Shown here in pieces: positions 25,093 through 34,529 of a DNA stretch of 64,000 nt. The notes beneath the pieces are model-generated. The model made no database searches. It was not told the DNA's origin and was given only the letters and a program-made list of their open reading frames with translations. Numbering within the stretch: the stretch's first letter is position 1; each line of letters starts with the position of its first letter. The position numbers were made by a program, and so were the translations under genes. The stretch lies in assembly GCF_003148685.1 (NCBI RefSeq), contig NZ_QGGR01000038.1, forward strand, positions 1 through 64,000, in the 5' to 3' direction. The stretch comes from Actinoplanes xinjiangensis (GTDB lineage: Bacteria; Actinomycetota; Actinomycetes; Mycobacteriales; Micromonosporaceae).

Positions 25093-26865
25093 GTGGACAG
25101 TCCCCGCAGGCGGCGACGCCTGACCCGCATCCTGGCCGCCACCACCCTCGCCCTCGGCGTCGGCGGCTTCGGTGTCGCCCAGGTAGTCACCGGCCCGGAC
25201 GCCTTCGCGGCCCCGCCCGGCGAGAAGGACGTCACCGCCGTCATGTTCGAGTGGACGTTCGCCTCGGTCGCGCGTGAGTGCACCACCACCCTCGGTCCGC
25301 TCGGCTACGGCTACGTCCAGGTGTCCCCGCCCCAGGAGCACATCCAGGGCAGCCAGTGGTGGACCTCCTACCAGCCGGTCTCGTACCAGATCGCCGGCCG
25401 CCTCGGGAACCGCGCCGCCTTCACGAACATGGTGAACACCTGCCACGCCGCCGGGGTCAAGGTCGTCGCCGACACGGTGATCAACCACATGTCCGCGGGC
25501 TCCGGCACCGGCACCGGCGGCACGCAGTATTCCAAGTACAACTACCCGGGCGTCTACTCCGACGCCGACTTCCACACCTGCCGGACCGCGATCAACGACT
25601 ACACCAACCGCGGCAACGTGCAGGACTGCGAGCTGGTCAATCTGTCCGACCTGAACACCGGCAGCGAGTACGTCCGCGGCCGGATCGCCGGCTACATCAA
25701 CGACCTCGCGTCGCTCGGTGTCGACGGATTCCGGATCGACGGGGCCAAGCACATCTCCGCCGCCGACCTGTCCGCCATCAAGGGCAAGCTCGCCAACACC
25801 GGCGCGTACTGGAAGCAGGAGGTCATCTTCGGCTCCGGCGAGGCGGTCCAGCCCGGCGAGTACACCGGCACCGGTGACGTCCAGGAGTTCCGGTTCGCCC
25901 GCGACCTCAAGCGCGTCTTCCTCAGCGAGAACCTCGCCTACCTGTCGAACTTCGGCACCGCATGGGGCTACCTGCCCGGCAACCAGGCCGCCGTGTTCGT
26001 CGACAACCACGACACCGAGCGGGGCGGGGACACCCTCAGCTACAAGAACGGGTCGGCGTACACCCTGGCCCAGGTCTTCACGCTGGCCTGGCCGTACGGT
26101 GCGCCGGACGTCAACTCCGGCTACGAGTTCAGCAACCACGACGCCGGCCCGCCGAACAACGGCACGGTCAACGCCTGCTACACCGACGGGTGGAAGTGCC
26201 AGCACGCATGGCGGCAGATCGGCAACATGGTCGGGTTCCGCAACGCCACCCGCGGCACGGCGGTCACCAACTGGTGGTCCAACGGCGCCGACCAGATCGC
26301 CTTCGGCCGTGGCAACAGGGGTTACGTCGCGATCAACCACGAGGGCGCCGCGCTGACGCGGACCTTCCAGACGTCTCTGCCGGCCGGCACCTACTGCGAC
26401 GTCCAGCACGGCGACCCCAGGGCCAACGGCGGATGCACGGGTACGACGTACGCCGTCAACTCCGCCGGCCAGTTCACCGCCACGATTCCGGCGGGTGACG
26501 CGATCGCCCTCTACGTCGGCGCCAGTGGCGTCACCCCGACCACGTCGGTGTCGCCCACCCCGTCCGGCAGCGTCGCGGCCGGCGCCGGCTTCAACGTCAC
26601 CGCCACCACCTCGCCCGGCCAGGGCATCTTCGTCGTCGGCAACCGGGCGGCACTCGGCAACTGGGCCCCGGCGAGTGCGGTCGCCCTGTCCGCCACCGCC
26701 TACCCGGTGTGGAAGGGCACGGTGTCCCTGCCCGCGGGGACGGCGTTCGAGTACAAGTACGTCCGTAAGAACGCCGATGGCAGCTTCACCTGGGAGTCGG
26801 GAGCGAACCGTACCGCCACGGTCCCGGCCGGTGGTCAGGTCACGCTGACCGACACCTGGCGCTGA
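25093..26865 (+). CDS. Secreted alpha-amylase (GH13) with C-terminal CBM20
   Basis: This 590-residue enzyme has a signal peptide (residues 1-40), a GH13 barrel and a starch-binding CBM20 at about 500-590 (GIFVVGNRAALGNW, VWKGTVSLPAGTAFEYKYV). Catalytic residues are Asp216 (GFRIDGAKH), Glu243 (WKQEVIFG) and Asp307 (VDNHDTERG). It hydrolyses internal alpha-1,4 bonds of starch outside the cell. I chose GTG at 25093, which follows GGAGG; the in-frame ATG-like start at 24985 coincides with the -35 box and would not be in the transcript. A MalR-type box precedes it. Confidence 0.94.
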   Translation: MDSPRRRRRLTRILAATTLALGVGGFGVAQVVTGPDAFAAPPGEKDVTAVMFEWTFASVARECTTTLGPLGYGYVQVSPPQEHIQGSQWWTSYQPVSYQIAGRLGNRAAFTNMVNTCHAAGVKVVADTVINHMSAGSGTGTGGTQYSKYNYPGVYSDADFHTCRTAINDYTNRGNVQDCELVNLSDLNTGSEYVRGRIAGYINDLASLGVDGFRIDGAKHISAADLSAIKGKLANTGAYWKQEVIFGSGEAVQPGEYTGTGDVQEFRFARDLKRVFLSENLAYLSNFGTAWGYLPGNQAAVFVDNHDTERGGDTLSYKNGSAYTLAQVFTLAWPYGAPDVNSGYEFSNHDAGPPNNGTVNACYTDGWKCQHAWRQIGNMVGFRNATRGTAVTNWWSNGADQIAFGRGNRGYVAINHEGAALTRTFQTSLPAGTYCDVQHGDPRANGGCTGTTYAVNSAGQFTATIPAGDAIALYVGASGVTPTTSVSPTPSGSVAAGAGFNVTATTSPGQGIFVVGNRAALGNWAPASAVALSATAYPVWKGTVSLPAGTAFEYKYVRKNADGSFTWESGANRTATVPAGGQVTLTDTWR

Positions 26866-26876
26866 GTCCGCGCACA

Positions 26877-26906
26877 AGCCGGGCCACCGCACGCGGTGGC
26901 CCGGCT
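26877..26906. terminator. Bidirectional hairpin terminator
   Basis: Perfect 14-bp inverted repeat (26877-26890 and 26893-26906) with a 2-base loop between the convergent amylase and GH64 genes. Confidence 0.85.
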
Positions 26907-26918
26907 CGCGAGGGGTTC

Positions 26919-28529
26919 TCAGCCCCGGCGCCACTTCTGGTTGGCGCCGCCGACACAGGTCCACAGGTGCAGGACCGCGTCGTTGTTCGGGTTCATCTCG
27001 GCGATGTCCACACACTTGTTCGCCTGGGGGTTCACCAGGTCACCCGCGCCGTTGAGCACGAACTGCTGCGCCGGGTTGCCGCTACACGTCGCGATCTGGA
27101 CCGGGGTCCCGTCCGCGGTGCCGCCCCAGGCCACGTCCATGCACTTGTTGTTCTGGGTGCGCAGTGTGCCGTTGACGAACTCCCAGCGCTGGTTGGTGCC
27201 GCCGGTGCAGTCCCAGACGATCAGCCGCTGGCCGTCGTTGAAGTTCCCGTTCGGCACGTCGACACACTTGTTGTGCCAGTTGCTGACGATCGCGTTACCG
27301 GTGGCCGGCGGCGGGTTCGTCGGCGGCGGGCTGCCGCCGGTGAACGGGGAGAGGATCACCGAGGCCGAGCGCGGGTCGCTGCTGTGCACGAGCGACTCGA
27401 AGCCGCCGACGTCGTCGTACGCGAACCCGTACGCCTTCCCGTCGGCCATGTTGGCGTGGATCACCCGTGAGTAGTGGTTGGGCGCGCTGTTGCGGTAGAA
27501 CTGGCCCGCGTCGAGCACCGGCTCCTGTGTCGACGTGCCGAGGGTGCCCCGGTTCAGCGCGGTGCACAGGGTCCGCTTGATCTCCGGCTCGATGAAGGGC
27601 GGCGTGTTCGGCGCGTTGAAGACGCCGTCACAGCCCCAGACGTTGCCGGTGGTCGGCTTGGCCACGGTGGCCACCTGTGCGCCGGCCGAGTCGGTGAAGA
27701 CCATGGTGTTGCCGGAGGTGCGGCCGAAGAACCGGCGGTTCGGCTCGTTGACCCGCGGAACCACGGTCAGGGTCCGGCTGGTGTAGGAGTTCCATGCCGA
27801 GGTGATGTACGAGTCGAGGTAGTTGGCGTTCATCAGCCCGGCGTCCATCGCCTTGCCGGGGGCCAGAACGCGCAGGACTGTCCCGTCCGAGCGGGTGATG
27901 ACGGAACGGCTGAAGTCGCTGATGCCGCGAATCTGGTCGATCACGTTCTGCCGCCCGTTGCTGACCGGGTCGCCGGTGCGGATGGTCCGCCCGTCGGCGC
28001 CGGTCACGGTGACCGCGTGCGGGAGGGCGAACATGTCGACCTGTGAACTGTTGAGCCACAGCCCCGCGTCGTTGTAGGTGAACTCCGACCAGTCGAAGAG
28101 GGTGTCCCGGTTGGGGTCGCCGCCGGCCCACGGCGCGGGCTGGACCAGGCCGTCCGGGGTGAGCCGGAAGTCCAGCTTGCGGCCGAGCGAGAAGTACATC
28201 CGGGCCGAGATGAACCGCGGGAACCGGACGGTGACGCTGCCACCGTTGGCCGGCCCGGCGATCGAGACGTCCGGCGCGGGGGTGGGCGGGAGCCCGCCGG
28301 CCGGCCAGTTGGTGAACTGGCCGGCCGCGTTGACGTAGCCGAGCCGTCCGCCGGGCCGGATGTCCTGACCCAGGATGTAGAGGTGGACCGGCTCGCTGCG
28401 GCCGGTGTTGTTGGTGACCGTCACGGGCAGCAGGTCAGGGCCGATGGCCTGGGCCGGAGCCTGGGTGACGGTCAGTGCGGCAGGGATGGCGATCAGGGCG
28501 ACCGCCAATGCCTTGAGCATGCCTTTCAT
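26919..28529 (-). CDS. Secreted GH64 endo-beta-1,3-glucanase with ricin B lectin domain
   Basis: This 536-residue protein has a signal peptide (AVALIAIPAALTVTQAPAQA), a GH64 thaumatin-like glucanase domain of about 370 residues (MYFSLGRKLDFRLTPDGLVQPAPW, FDWSEFTYNDAGLWLNSSQVDMFALP, CDGVFNAPNT, CTALNRGTL), a Pro/Thr linker (SPPPTNPPPATG) and a C-terminal CBM13/ricin B trefoil with QxW repeats (NQRWEF, AQQFVL, NQKWRR). GH64 enzymes release pentasaccharides from beta-1,3-glucans such as fungal wall or laminarin. A LacI-type palindrome precedes it. Confidence 0.92.
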   Translation of the reverse strand: MKGMLKALAVALIAIPAALTVTQAPAQAIGPDLLPVTVTNNTGRSEPVHLYILGQDIRPGGRLGYVNAAGQFTNWPAGGLPPTPAPDVSIAGPANGGSVTVRFPRFISARMYFSLGRKLDFRLTPDGLVQPAPWAGGDPNRDTLFDWSEFTYNDAGLWLNSSQVDMFALPHAVTVTGADGRTIRTGDPVSNGRQNVIDQIRGISDFSRSVITRSDGTVLRVLAPGKAMDAGLMNANYLDSYITSAWNSYTSRTLTVVPRVNEPNRRFFGRTSGNTMVFTDSAGAQVATVAKPTTGNVWGCDGVFNAPNTPPFIEPEIKRTLCTALNRGTLGTSTQEPVLDAGQFYRNSAPNHYSRVIHANMADGKAYGFAYDDVGGFESLVHSSDPRSASVILSPFTGGSPPPTNPPPATGNAIVSNWHNKCVDVPNGNFNDGQRLIVWDCTGGTNQRWEFVNGTLRTQNNKCMDVAWGGTADGTPVQIATCSGNPAQQFVLNGAGDLVNPQANKCVDIAEMNPNNDAVLHLWTCVGGANQKWRRG

Positions 28530-28546
28530 GGGGACTCCTCGGGGAA

Positions 28547-28558
28547 GAGAGCGCTCTC
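28547..28558. promoter_or_regulatory. LacI-family operator upstream of GH64
   Basis: GAGAGCGCTCTC is a perfect 12-bp palindrome with the central GAGCGCTC shared with the CebR-type box at 15679. It lies 18 bp upstream of the GH64 start and downstream of a TTGACA (minus strand, about 28588-28583). A second palindrome ACTGTTAACAGT is at 28572-28583. Confidence 0.65.
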
Positions 28559-28720
28559 ACAGCGTTGCCGCACTGTTAACAGTTGTCAATATTTCAGTTA
28601 GGTTTCTTAAAAAGTTACCGGACGGTATGACCCTAGAGATATATACGGCCATCGTGGTGCGATCCCCATACTGATGCGACACATAGCCATGTGTGAATGT
28701 CAGGTTCGGGGAGGAACCGA

Positions 28721-30985
28721 GTGAACAAAGCTTTTGCACTGACCAGCGCCACCCTGCTGGTCGGTAGCGCGCTCGTGGCCACCGCCACGGGCACCTCAGC
28801 CGCACCGCCGTCCCCCGCCGCGCCGCCGTCCGAAGCACAGGCGGCCGCCCGCGCGGAGACCCACATCGCCACCCGCCCCGCCGACATCGAAGCCGCCGAC
28901 GGCGAGACCTACCGGGTCTACCGCGCCACGGTCGACGTCAACGGCGCCTCGCACGTCCGCTACGACCGCCTCTACCACGGCCTGCGGGTCTACGGCGGCG
29001 ACTTCGTCGTGCACAGCAAGCCGGGCGGCGCCTACGACGGTGCCTCGGTCGGGCTGGAGGCCCCGCTCACCCTCAGCGTCACCCCGAAGATCACCGCGGC
29101 CAAGGCGGCCAAAACCGCCGAGGCGAACTTCGAGGGCACCCGCACCGCCACCGGCACTCCCGAACTGTTCATCGACGCGAGCGACGGCAGCGGCCGCCTC
29201 GCCTGGGAGACCGTGGTCAGCGGCTGGGCCCCCGACAAGCAGACCCCCTCCCGCCTGCACGTCATCAGCGACGCCCAGACCGGCGCGTACATCGGTGAGT
29301 TCGACCAGATCGAGACGGTCGCCGGCACCGGCAACAGCGTCTACTCCGGCGCCGTCACCGTCGACACCACGCTGTCCGGCTCCACCTACAGCATGATCGA
29401 CCCGCTGCGCGGCAACGGCCGCACCTGCGACATGAACAACGGCACCAGCACCTGCACCACCTTCACCGACGCCGACAACACCTGGGGCACCGGCGCCACC
29501 TCCAACCGCCAGTCGGCCGGCGTCGACGCCCACTTCGGCGCGGCGAAGACCTACGACTACTTCAAGAACGTGCACGGCCGCAACGGCATCTTCGGCACCG
29601 GCGCGGGCGTGCCGTCGCGGGTGCACTACGGCAACGCGTACGTCAACGCCTTCTGGGACGGCGCCCAGATGACCTACGGCGACGGATCCGGCAACACCAA
29701 GCCGCTGGTCTCCCTCGACGTGGCCGGCCACGAGATGGCGCACGGCGTGACCGAGGCGGTCGTCTCCGGCGGCCTCACCTACTCCGGCGAGTCCGGCGGC
29801 CTCAACGAGGCCACCAGCGACATCTTCGGCTCGATGGTCGAGTTCTACGCCAACACCACCTCTGACCCGGGCGACTACCAGGTCGGCGAGAAGATCAACA
29901 TCAACGGCAACAACACGCCGCTGCGGTACATGTACAACCCCACCCTGGACGGCTCGTCGCACGGCTGCTGGTCGACCAGCACCAACAGCATCGACGTGCA
30001 CTACTCGTCCGGACCGGGCAACCACTTCTTCTTCAACCTGGCCGAGGGCACCGGCGCCACCGCGTTCGGCACCTCCCCGGTCTGCGGTTCGGCCCCGGCC
30101 GTCACCGGCATCGGCCGCACCAAGGCCGGCGCCATCTGGTACCGGGCGCTCGACACCTACTTCACCTCCAACACCCGCTACGTGAACTCGTCGACCCCGG
30201 CCAACACGTCCCGCGCCTACACGCTGCGGGCCGCCACCGACCTGTACGGCTCGTGCTCGACCGAGTACAAGGCCGTCCAGGCCGCCTGGACCGCGGTCAA
30301 CGTCGCCGGCAACGACGCGACCTGCTCCACCGGCAACGACTTCTCGGTGTCGCTCAACCCGGCCGCCGCCTCGGTGAACCCGGGATCGTCGGCCACCGCC
30401 ACCGTCAGCACCGCGGTCACCGGCGGCAGCGCACAGACCGTCGCCCTCACCGCGTCGGGCCTGCCGGCCGGCGCCACCGCGAGCTTCAGCCCGTCGTCGG
30501 TCACCGCCGGCGGCACCTCGGCGCTGACCATCGCCACCACGACGGCCACCCCGGCCGGCACCTACGCGGTCACCATCAGCGGCGCCGGAACCTCGGCCAC
30601 CCGCACGGCCACCTTCTCGCTGACCGTCAACGGCGCCGGCGGCACCTGCTCCGGCACCAACGCCGCCGACGTGACGATCTCCGACAACGCCACGGTCACG
30701 TCGCCGATCGCGATCAGCGGCTGCGCCCGCAGCGCCTCGTCGACCAGCAAGGTCGAGATCCACATCGTCCACACGTACGTCGGTGACCTCGTGGTCGCCC
30801 TCGTCGCCCCGGACGGCAGCGTCTACAACCTGCGCAACCGCAGCGGTGGCAGCGCCGACAACATCGACACCACGTACACCACCAACCTCTCCTCCGAGGC
30901 GGCCAACGGCACGTGGACCCTGCGGGTCCAGGACGCCGCGAACGCCGACACCGGATACATCAACAGCTGGACCCTGACCCTCTGA
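28721..30985 (+). CDS. Secreted M4 (thermolysin-family) metalloprotease with P domain
   Basis: This 754-residue prepro-enzyme has a signal peptide (1-28), FTP and PepSY-type propeptide regions (about 45-210), a catalytic M4 domain with zinc ligands His337, His341 (HEMAH) and Glu363 (GGLNEATSDIFG), an Ig-like linker domain (about 548-645) and a C-terminal P/proprotein-convertase domain (ISGCARSASS to NSWTLTL). It degrades proteins outside the cell. GTG at 28721 follows GGGGAGG. It is divergent from the GH64 gene, with a shared AT-rich promoter region. Confidence 0.94.
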   Translation: MNKAFALTSATLLVGSALVATATGTSAAPPSPAAPPSEAQAAARAETHIATRPADIEAADGETYRVYRATVDVNGASHVRYDRLYHGLRVYGGDFVVHSKPGGAYDGASVGLEAPLTLSVTPKITAAKAAKTAEANFEGTRTATGTPELFIDASDGSGRLAWETVVSGWAPDKQTPSRLHVISDAQTGAYIGEFDQIETVAGTGNSVYSGAVTVDTTLSGSTYSMIDPLRGNGRTCDMNNGTSTCTTFTDADNTWGTGATSNRQSAGVDAHFGAAKTYDYFKNVHGRNGIFGTGAGVPSRVHYGNAYVNAFWDGAQMTYGDGSGNTKPLVSLDVAGHEMAHGVTEAVVSGGLTYSGESGGLNEATSDIFGSMVEFYANTTSDPGDYQVGEKININGNNTPLRYMYNPTLDGSSHGCWSTSTNSIDVHYSSGPGNHFFFNLAEGTGATAFGTSPVCGSAPAVTGIGRTKAGAIWYRALDTYFTSNTRYVNSSTPANTSRAYTLRAATDLYGSCSTEYKAVQAAWTAVNVAGNDATCSTGNDFSVSLNPAAASVNPGSSATATVSTAVTGGSAQTVALTASGLPAGATASFSPSSVTAGGTSALTIATTTATPAGTYAVTISGAGTSATRTATFSLTVNGAGGTCSGTNAADVTISDNATVTSPIAISGCARSASSTSKVEIHIVHTYVGDLVVALVAPDGSVYNLRNRSGGSADNIDTTYTTNLSSEAANGTWTLRVQDAANADTGYINSWTLTL

Positions 30986-31001
30986 TCCCTCGGTGACAGC
31001 A

Positions 31002-31043
31002 CACTCCGCGGTCATCGCCCTGGCGGGTGGTGATCGCGGAGTG
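31002..31043 (+). terminator. Hairpin terminator after M4 protease
   Basis: Arms 31002-31016 and 31029-31043 pair at 13 of 15 positions around a 12-base loop, 17 bp past the stop codon. Confidence 0.65.
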
Positions 31044-31081
31044 CCGCTAAGCCCCGGCGCGGAGATACCGATACGACAGAC

Positions 31082-33316
31082 GTGAGAGACCGGTGGGCCG
31101 TCTCCTCCTGGGTTCTGCTGGGCGCCGGAGCGCCGACCGCCGTGCTCGTCGGTGTCGCGGATCCGCCCGGCGCCACCTACGGCTACCTGGCCGGCGTCCT
31201 CGTCTGCGTGATCGCGGCAGCCGTCGGCATCCGCCACAACGTCCCGGTCGGTCACCGCCGCCCCTGGCTGCTCCTGCTGGCCGCGGAGGTGGTCTCGCTG
31301 ACCGGCGAGTCCATCCGGCTGGTGGCCGAGAGCGGCACCGTCCTGGCCATGCTCCCGGACGCCGCCCTGCTCCCCATCTATCTGCTGCTCACCGCGGGCA
31401 CCGCCGACCTGGTACGCCGCACCCGGGCCACCGCCGACGACCCGGCCCGGGTGGACGCCGCCCTGATCGGCGTCGGCGCCGCGCTGCTGGTGTGGTCGCT
31501 CTGGATCGAGCCGTGGATCGCCGGTGACGACCCACGATGGCAGAACCTGGTCGCGGCGGCGCTGCCACTGGCCGCCGGGATGCTGCTGACCATCGCCCTG
31601 CCGATGCTGCTGCTCGGCCGGACCCGCGTCCCCGCGATGTGGTTCTTCGTCGCCAGCGGGGTGACCCTGCTGGCCGCGAACATCGTGCTGGCCAACCGCG
31701 GCTGGTTCGTCCAGGGCCCGGACGGCATCCCGCTCAAGCTCATGGGCGCCCTCGTGCTGGCCACCGACTTCGCCATCGCCGCCTGCGTGCTGCATCCCAC
31801 CGTGCGCGTCCTCACCGAGCGGGTGTCGGCCCGCTCCCACGTACTTCGTCGCGGCCGGACCGCCCTGATCAGCGCGACGCTGTGCGTGCCGACGATCCTC
31901 GGCGTCGCCGCGCCGCCACGGAGTCAGACCTTCTCACTGGTACGGGCGATGCTGTCGCTGGCCCTGATCGGCATCGTGGTCGCCCGCGTGGTGCGGGCCA
32001 ACAACTCCCGGGCCCGCGCCGAACAGGAGGCCCGCTGGCGTGCCGAGCACGACTCCCTGACCCGGCTGCCCAACCGGGAGCGGCTGGCCGTCACCGTGGC
32101 CGGCTGGACCGCCCCGGACACGGAGGTGAGCGTCCTACTGCTCGACCTCGACCGGTTCAAGCTGGTCAACGACCACTGGGGCCACGAGGTCGGCGACGAG
32201 ATGCTGCGCGTGGTCGCCGGCCGGATCACCGCCACCGTCCGCGCCGAGGACCTGGTCTGCCGGACCGGCGGCGACGAGTTCGTGATCGCGACCGTCTTCC
32301 CGGCAGGCTCCGGAGACGCCGCGGCCGGGCAGCTGGCCGGGCGCCTGCTCACCGCGCTGATCGAGCCACTGCCGCTGTCGGTCGGGGCGGTCGACACCAC
32401 CGCGTCGATCGGCATCGCCACCGCGGCCGCCGGCACCAGCGCCGTGGCACTGCTGCGCGACGCCGACACGGCGATGTACCGCGCCAAGGAATCCGGCCGC
32501 AACCGCTGGGCCGCCTTCGACCCGGGGCTGCGCGAGCGGCTGCGGCGCAGGTTCACCCTGGAACGCGCGCTGTCCGGCGCCCTCGACCACGGCGAACTGG
32601 ACGTGCACTACCAGCCGATCGTGCACCTGCCGACCGAGCGGGTCGACGGGTTCGAGGCCCTGATGCGCTGGACCCACCCGGAACTGGGGCAGGTGTCGCC
32701 GGTCGAGTTCATCCCGATCGCCGAGGACACCGGCCTGATCGTCGCGGCCGGAGCCTGGCTGCTGGAGGAGGCGGCGGCCCGCACCCTCGCCTGGCGGCAG
32801 GCGGCGCCCGTGCACGTGTCGGTCAACCTGGCCGTACGGCAGTTGCGTGAGCCCGGCCTGGTCGACCGGGTCGCGGACATCCTGGCCCGCACCGGGCTCC
32901 CACCGGAGGGCCTGTGGCTGGAGATCACCGAGTCCGGGTTCATGGAGGACCCGGACGCCTGCCTGCACACCCTGCACGAGCTGCGGAACCTCGGCATCAC
33001 CCTGTGCATCGACGACTTCGGCACCGGCTTCTCGTCGCTGAGCTACCTCCAGCGGCTGCCGGTGACCATCGTCAAGATCGACCGGGCGTTCATCACCGGC
33101 GTGGGTGACGGCGGGCCCAACGAGCCGATCGTACGGGCGGTCCTCGCCATGTCCCACGCGCTCGGCCACCGGGTTGTGGCCGAGGGCGTCGAGACCGCCA
33201 CCCAGCGGGACTGGCTGCGGGCCAACGACTGCGACTTCGCCCAGGGCTGGCTCTACGGCCGGCCACTGCCCGCCGCGGAACAGACGGCCGTCCGTACCCC
33301 CGCCCACCAGCCGTAG
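31082..33316 (+). CDS. Membrane GGDEF-EAL cyclic-di-GMP turnover protein
   Basis: This 744-residue protein has eight or more membrane helices in the first 300 residues, a GGDEF domain and an EAL domain. The cyclase motif GGDEF is intact at 396-400, preceded at the right distance by an RxxD inhibitory site (RAED). The EAL domain has Glu525 in FEALMRW, DDFGTGFSSL and EGVET, so both domains look catalytically competent. It could make or break c-di-GMP in response to a membrane signal. In filamentous actinomycetes c-di-GMP controls development through BldD. Start GTG at 31082. Confidence 0.92.
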   Translation: MRDRWAVSSWVLLGAGAPTAVLVGVADPPGATYGYLAGVLVCVIAAAVGIRHNVPVGHRRPWLLLLAAEVVSLTGESIRLVAESGTVLAMLPDAALLPIYLLLTAGTADLVRRTRATADDPARVDAALIGVGAALLVWSLWIEPWIAGDDPRWQNLVAAALPLAAGMLLTIALPMLLLGRTRVPAMWFFVASGVTLLAANIVLANRGWFVQGPDGIPLKLMGALVLATDFAIAACVLHPTVRVLTERVSARSHVLRRGRTALISATLCVPTILGVAAPPRSQTFSLVRAMLSLALIGIVVARVVRANNSRARAEQEARWRAEHDSLTRLPNRERLAVTVAGWTAPDTEVSVLLLDLDRFKLVNDHWGHEVGDEMLRVVAGRITATVRAEDLVCRTGGDEFVIATVFPAGSGDAAAGQLAGRLLTALIEPLPLSVGAVDTTASIGIATAAAGTSAVALLRDADTAMYRAKESGRNRWAAFDPGLRERLRRRFTLERALSGALDHGELDVHYQPIVHLPTERVDGFEALMRWTHPELGQVSPVEFIPIAEDTGLIVAAGAWLLEEAAARTLAWRQAAPVHVSVNLAVRQLREPGLVDRVADILARTGLPPEGLWLEITESGFMEDPDACLHTLHELRNLGITLCIDDFGTGFSSLSYLQRLPVTIVKIDRAFITGVGDGGPNEPIVRAVLAMSHALGHRVVAEGVETATQRDWLRANDCDFAQGWLYGRPLPAAEQTAVRTPAHQP

Positions 33317-33714
33317 CCCAGCCGCCGTCCCGCATCTCCGACGGCCCGCCGCCGACCTCGTCGGCGGCTGTGCTCCGGCTGCCGGTTGCGTTGTGGCTGC
33401 GGGTTGGGCTCCGTCCGCCGGTTGGGCCGTGGCTGCCGGTTGTGTTAGGGCTGCCGGTTGGGTTGCGGTTGGCGGTTGGCTTGTGGCTGCTGCTGCGGCT
33501 ACTGGTTGGGCCGCTGCCCCGGCGGTTCACCGACGTGCCGGCCGGTCCGCGCGGACAGCCTTCGGACGGCCGCCTGGAACCGGCAGCCCGTGCGCGGACA
33601 GCCCCCGGACGGCCGCCTGCAACCGGCAGCCCGCCACCGGTCCGCCCACGGGCGGACCGGGCAGCCCGTAGATGGCAGCCTGTGAAGGTCCCCCTCGACC
33701 GCACGGGCGGCCGG
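33317..33714. repeat. Non-coding region with degenerate 18-20-bp and 43-bp tandem repeats
   Basis: From about 33376 to 33515 there are seven or eight degenerate copies of a GGCTGCCGGTTGnGTTGT-like element of 18-20 bp. They are followed by a near-perfect 43-bp direct repeat (33551-33593 and 33594-33636) and a partial third copy. No gene is visible. The region separates the converging GGDEF-EAL and DsbA genes. Confidence 0.75.
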
Positions 33715-34350
33715 TCAGCTTTCCGCGTGGACCTTGTTGAGGGCGCCCAGGAAGGCGTCGGCGGACTGGGCGCCGGAGATGCCGTACTTCTGGTTGATCA
33801 GGAAGAACGGCACGCCGCTGATGCCCAGCTGCCGGGCCCGCTGGATGTCGGCGTCGACCTCGGCGCCGTACTTGGTGCCGCGGACCACGTCGGCCGCCTC
33901 CTCCGCCGGGACGCCGACGCCGGCCGCGAGCCGGACCAGCGTGTCCGGGTCGTCGACCACCGCGGCTTCGGACAGGTGGGCCTTGAGGAGTGCCTCGTGC
34001 ATCTCGGTGCCGAGGCCGTGCTCACCGGCCAGGTGGGCGACCCGGTGCGCGTCACGGGTGTTGACCGAGATCGCGTTGCCCAGGTCGTAGGTCAGGCCCT
34101 CGGCCTCGGCGAGCTGCGTGACCTGGTGGGTCATCGCCCGCACCTGCGACGCGGGCGCTCCGATCTTCTTGGCCAGCATCTCGTGGACCGGCTCCCGGCT
34201 GCCCTGCGGGATGGTCGGGTCGAGCTGGAAACTGTGCCAGGTGACGGTGACGTCATGCTCGAACCGGCCGAGCGCCGTCTCCAGGCGCCGCTTGCCGATG
34301 TAGCACCACGGGCAGACCACGTCGGACCAGACGTCGATGCGGATGCTCAC
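33715..34350 (-). CDS. DsbA-family (FrnE-like) thiol oxidoreductase
   Basis: This 211-residue cytoplasmic protein has a thioredoxin fold with CPWC at residues 13-16 (DVWSDVVCPWCYIGKRRLE), a long helical insert and the cis-Pro loop SGVPFFLINQKYGISGAQ. This is the FrnE group, which resembles 2-hydroxychromene-2-carboxylate isomerase in outline. I place the start at GTG 34350, because GGAG lies seven bases before it; GTG 34356 is too close to that site. That start overlaps the stop of a 40-residue upstream gene (GTGA), so the two are translationally coupled. Confidence 0.88.
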   Translation of the reverse strand: MSIRIDVWSDVVCPWCYIGKRRLETALGRFEHDVTVTWHSFQLDPTIPQGSREPVHEMLAKKIGAPASQVRAMTHQVTQLAEAEGLTYDLGNAISVNTRDAHRVAHLAGEHGLGTEMHEALLKAHLSEAAVVDDPDTLVRLAAGVGVPAEEAADVVRGTKYGAEVDADIQRARQLGISGVPFFLINQKYGISGAQSADAFLGALNKVHAES

Positions 34351-34469
34351 AGGCACACTCCGTTCTCGCAGACCGGCGCGTCCTCGGCGCCGTCGAGGAT
34401 GATCAGTTGCGGCAGCTCCTCGGCGGGGATCTCCTCGTCGGCGATCTGCTCAGCTGGGGTCTCCGGCAC
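34347..34469 (-). CDS. 40-residue acidic micro-protein with C-terminal CxxxxC motif
   Basis: A GTG at 34469, seven bases after GGAGGA, opens a 40-codon gene that ends in TGA at 34347-34349, overlapping the DsbA start. The first 30 residues are acidic (EQIADEEIPAEELPQ) with a hydrophobic LIIL, and the last ten are APVCENGVCL. A dithiol pair at the very C-terminus next to a thiol oxidoreductase gene suggests a redox partner or substrate. A peptide precursor (leader plus Cys core) is another possibility. No family is recognised. Strong ribosome site and coupling support that it is real. Confidence 0.7.
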   Translation of the reverse strand: MPETPAEQIADEEIPAEELPQLIILDGAEDAPVCENGVCL

Positions 34470-34487
34470 GGCCGCTCCTCCGCTATC

Positions 34488-34503
34488 CTGACCCGAGGGT
34501 CAA
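34488..34503. promoter_or_regulatory. TetR operator site 1
   Basis: TGACC-CGA-GGGTCA, an inverted repeat close to the micro-protein start. It matches site 2 at 34530 with the same half-sites and an offset of exactly 42 bp. Confidence 0.75.
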
Positions 34504-34529
34504 CTTGTCCGGCAACGGTAGCAGACATG

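Noticed and set aside
28689..28724. Eleven-codon frame (MCECQVRGGTE) overlapping the M4 protease start
   Set aside because: No Shine-Dalgarno sequence precedes it; the overlap with the GTG start may be chance.
28796..31840. Very long minus-strand open frame of about 1000 codons
   Set aside because: Antisense to the M4 protease and GGDEF-EAL genes; Val/Gly/Arg-rich with no domain. Long antisense frames are expected in high-GC DNA.
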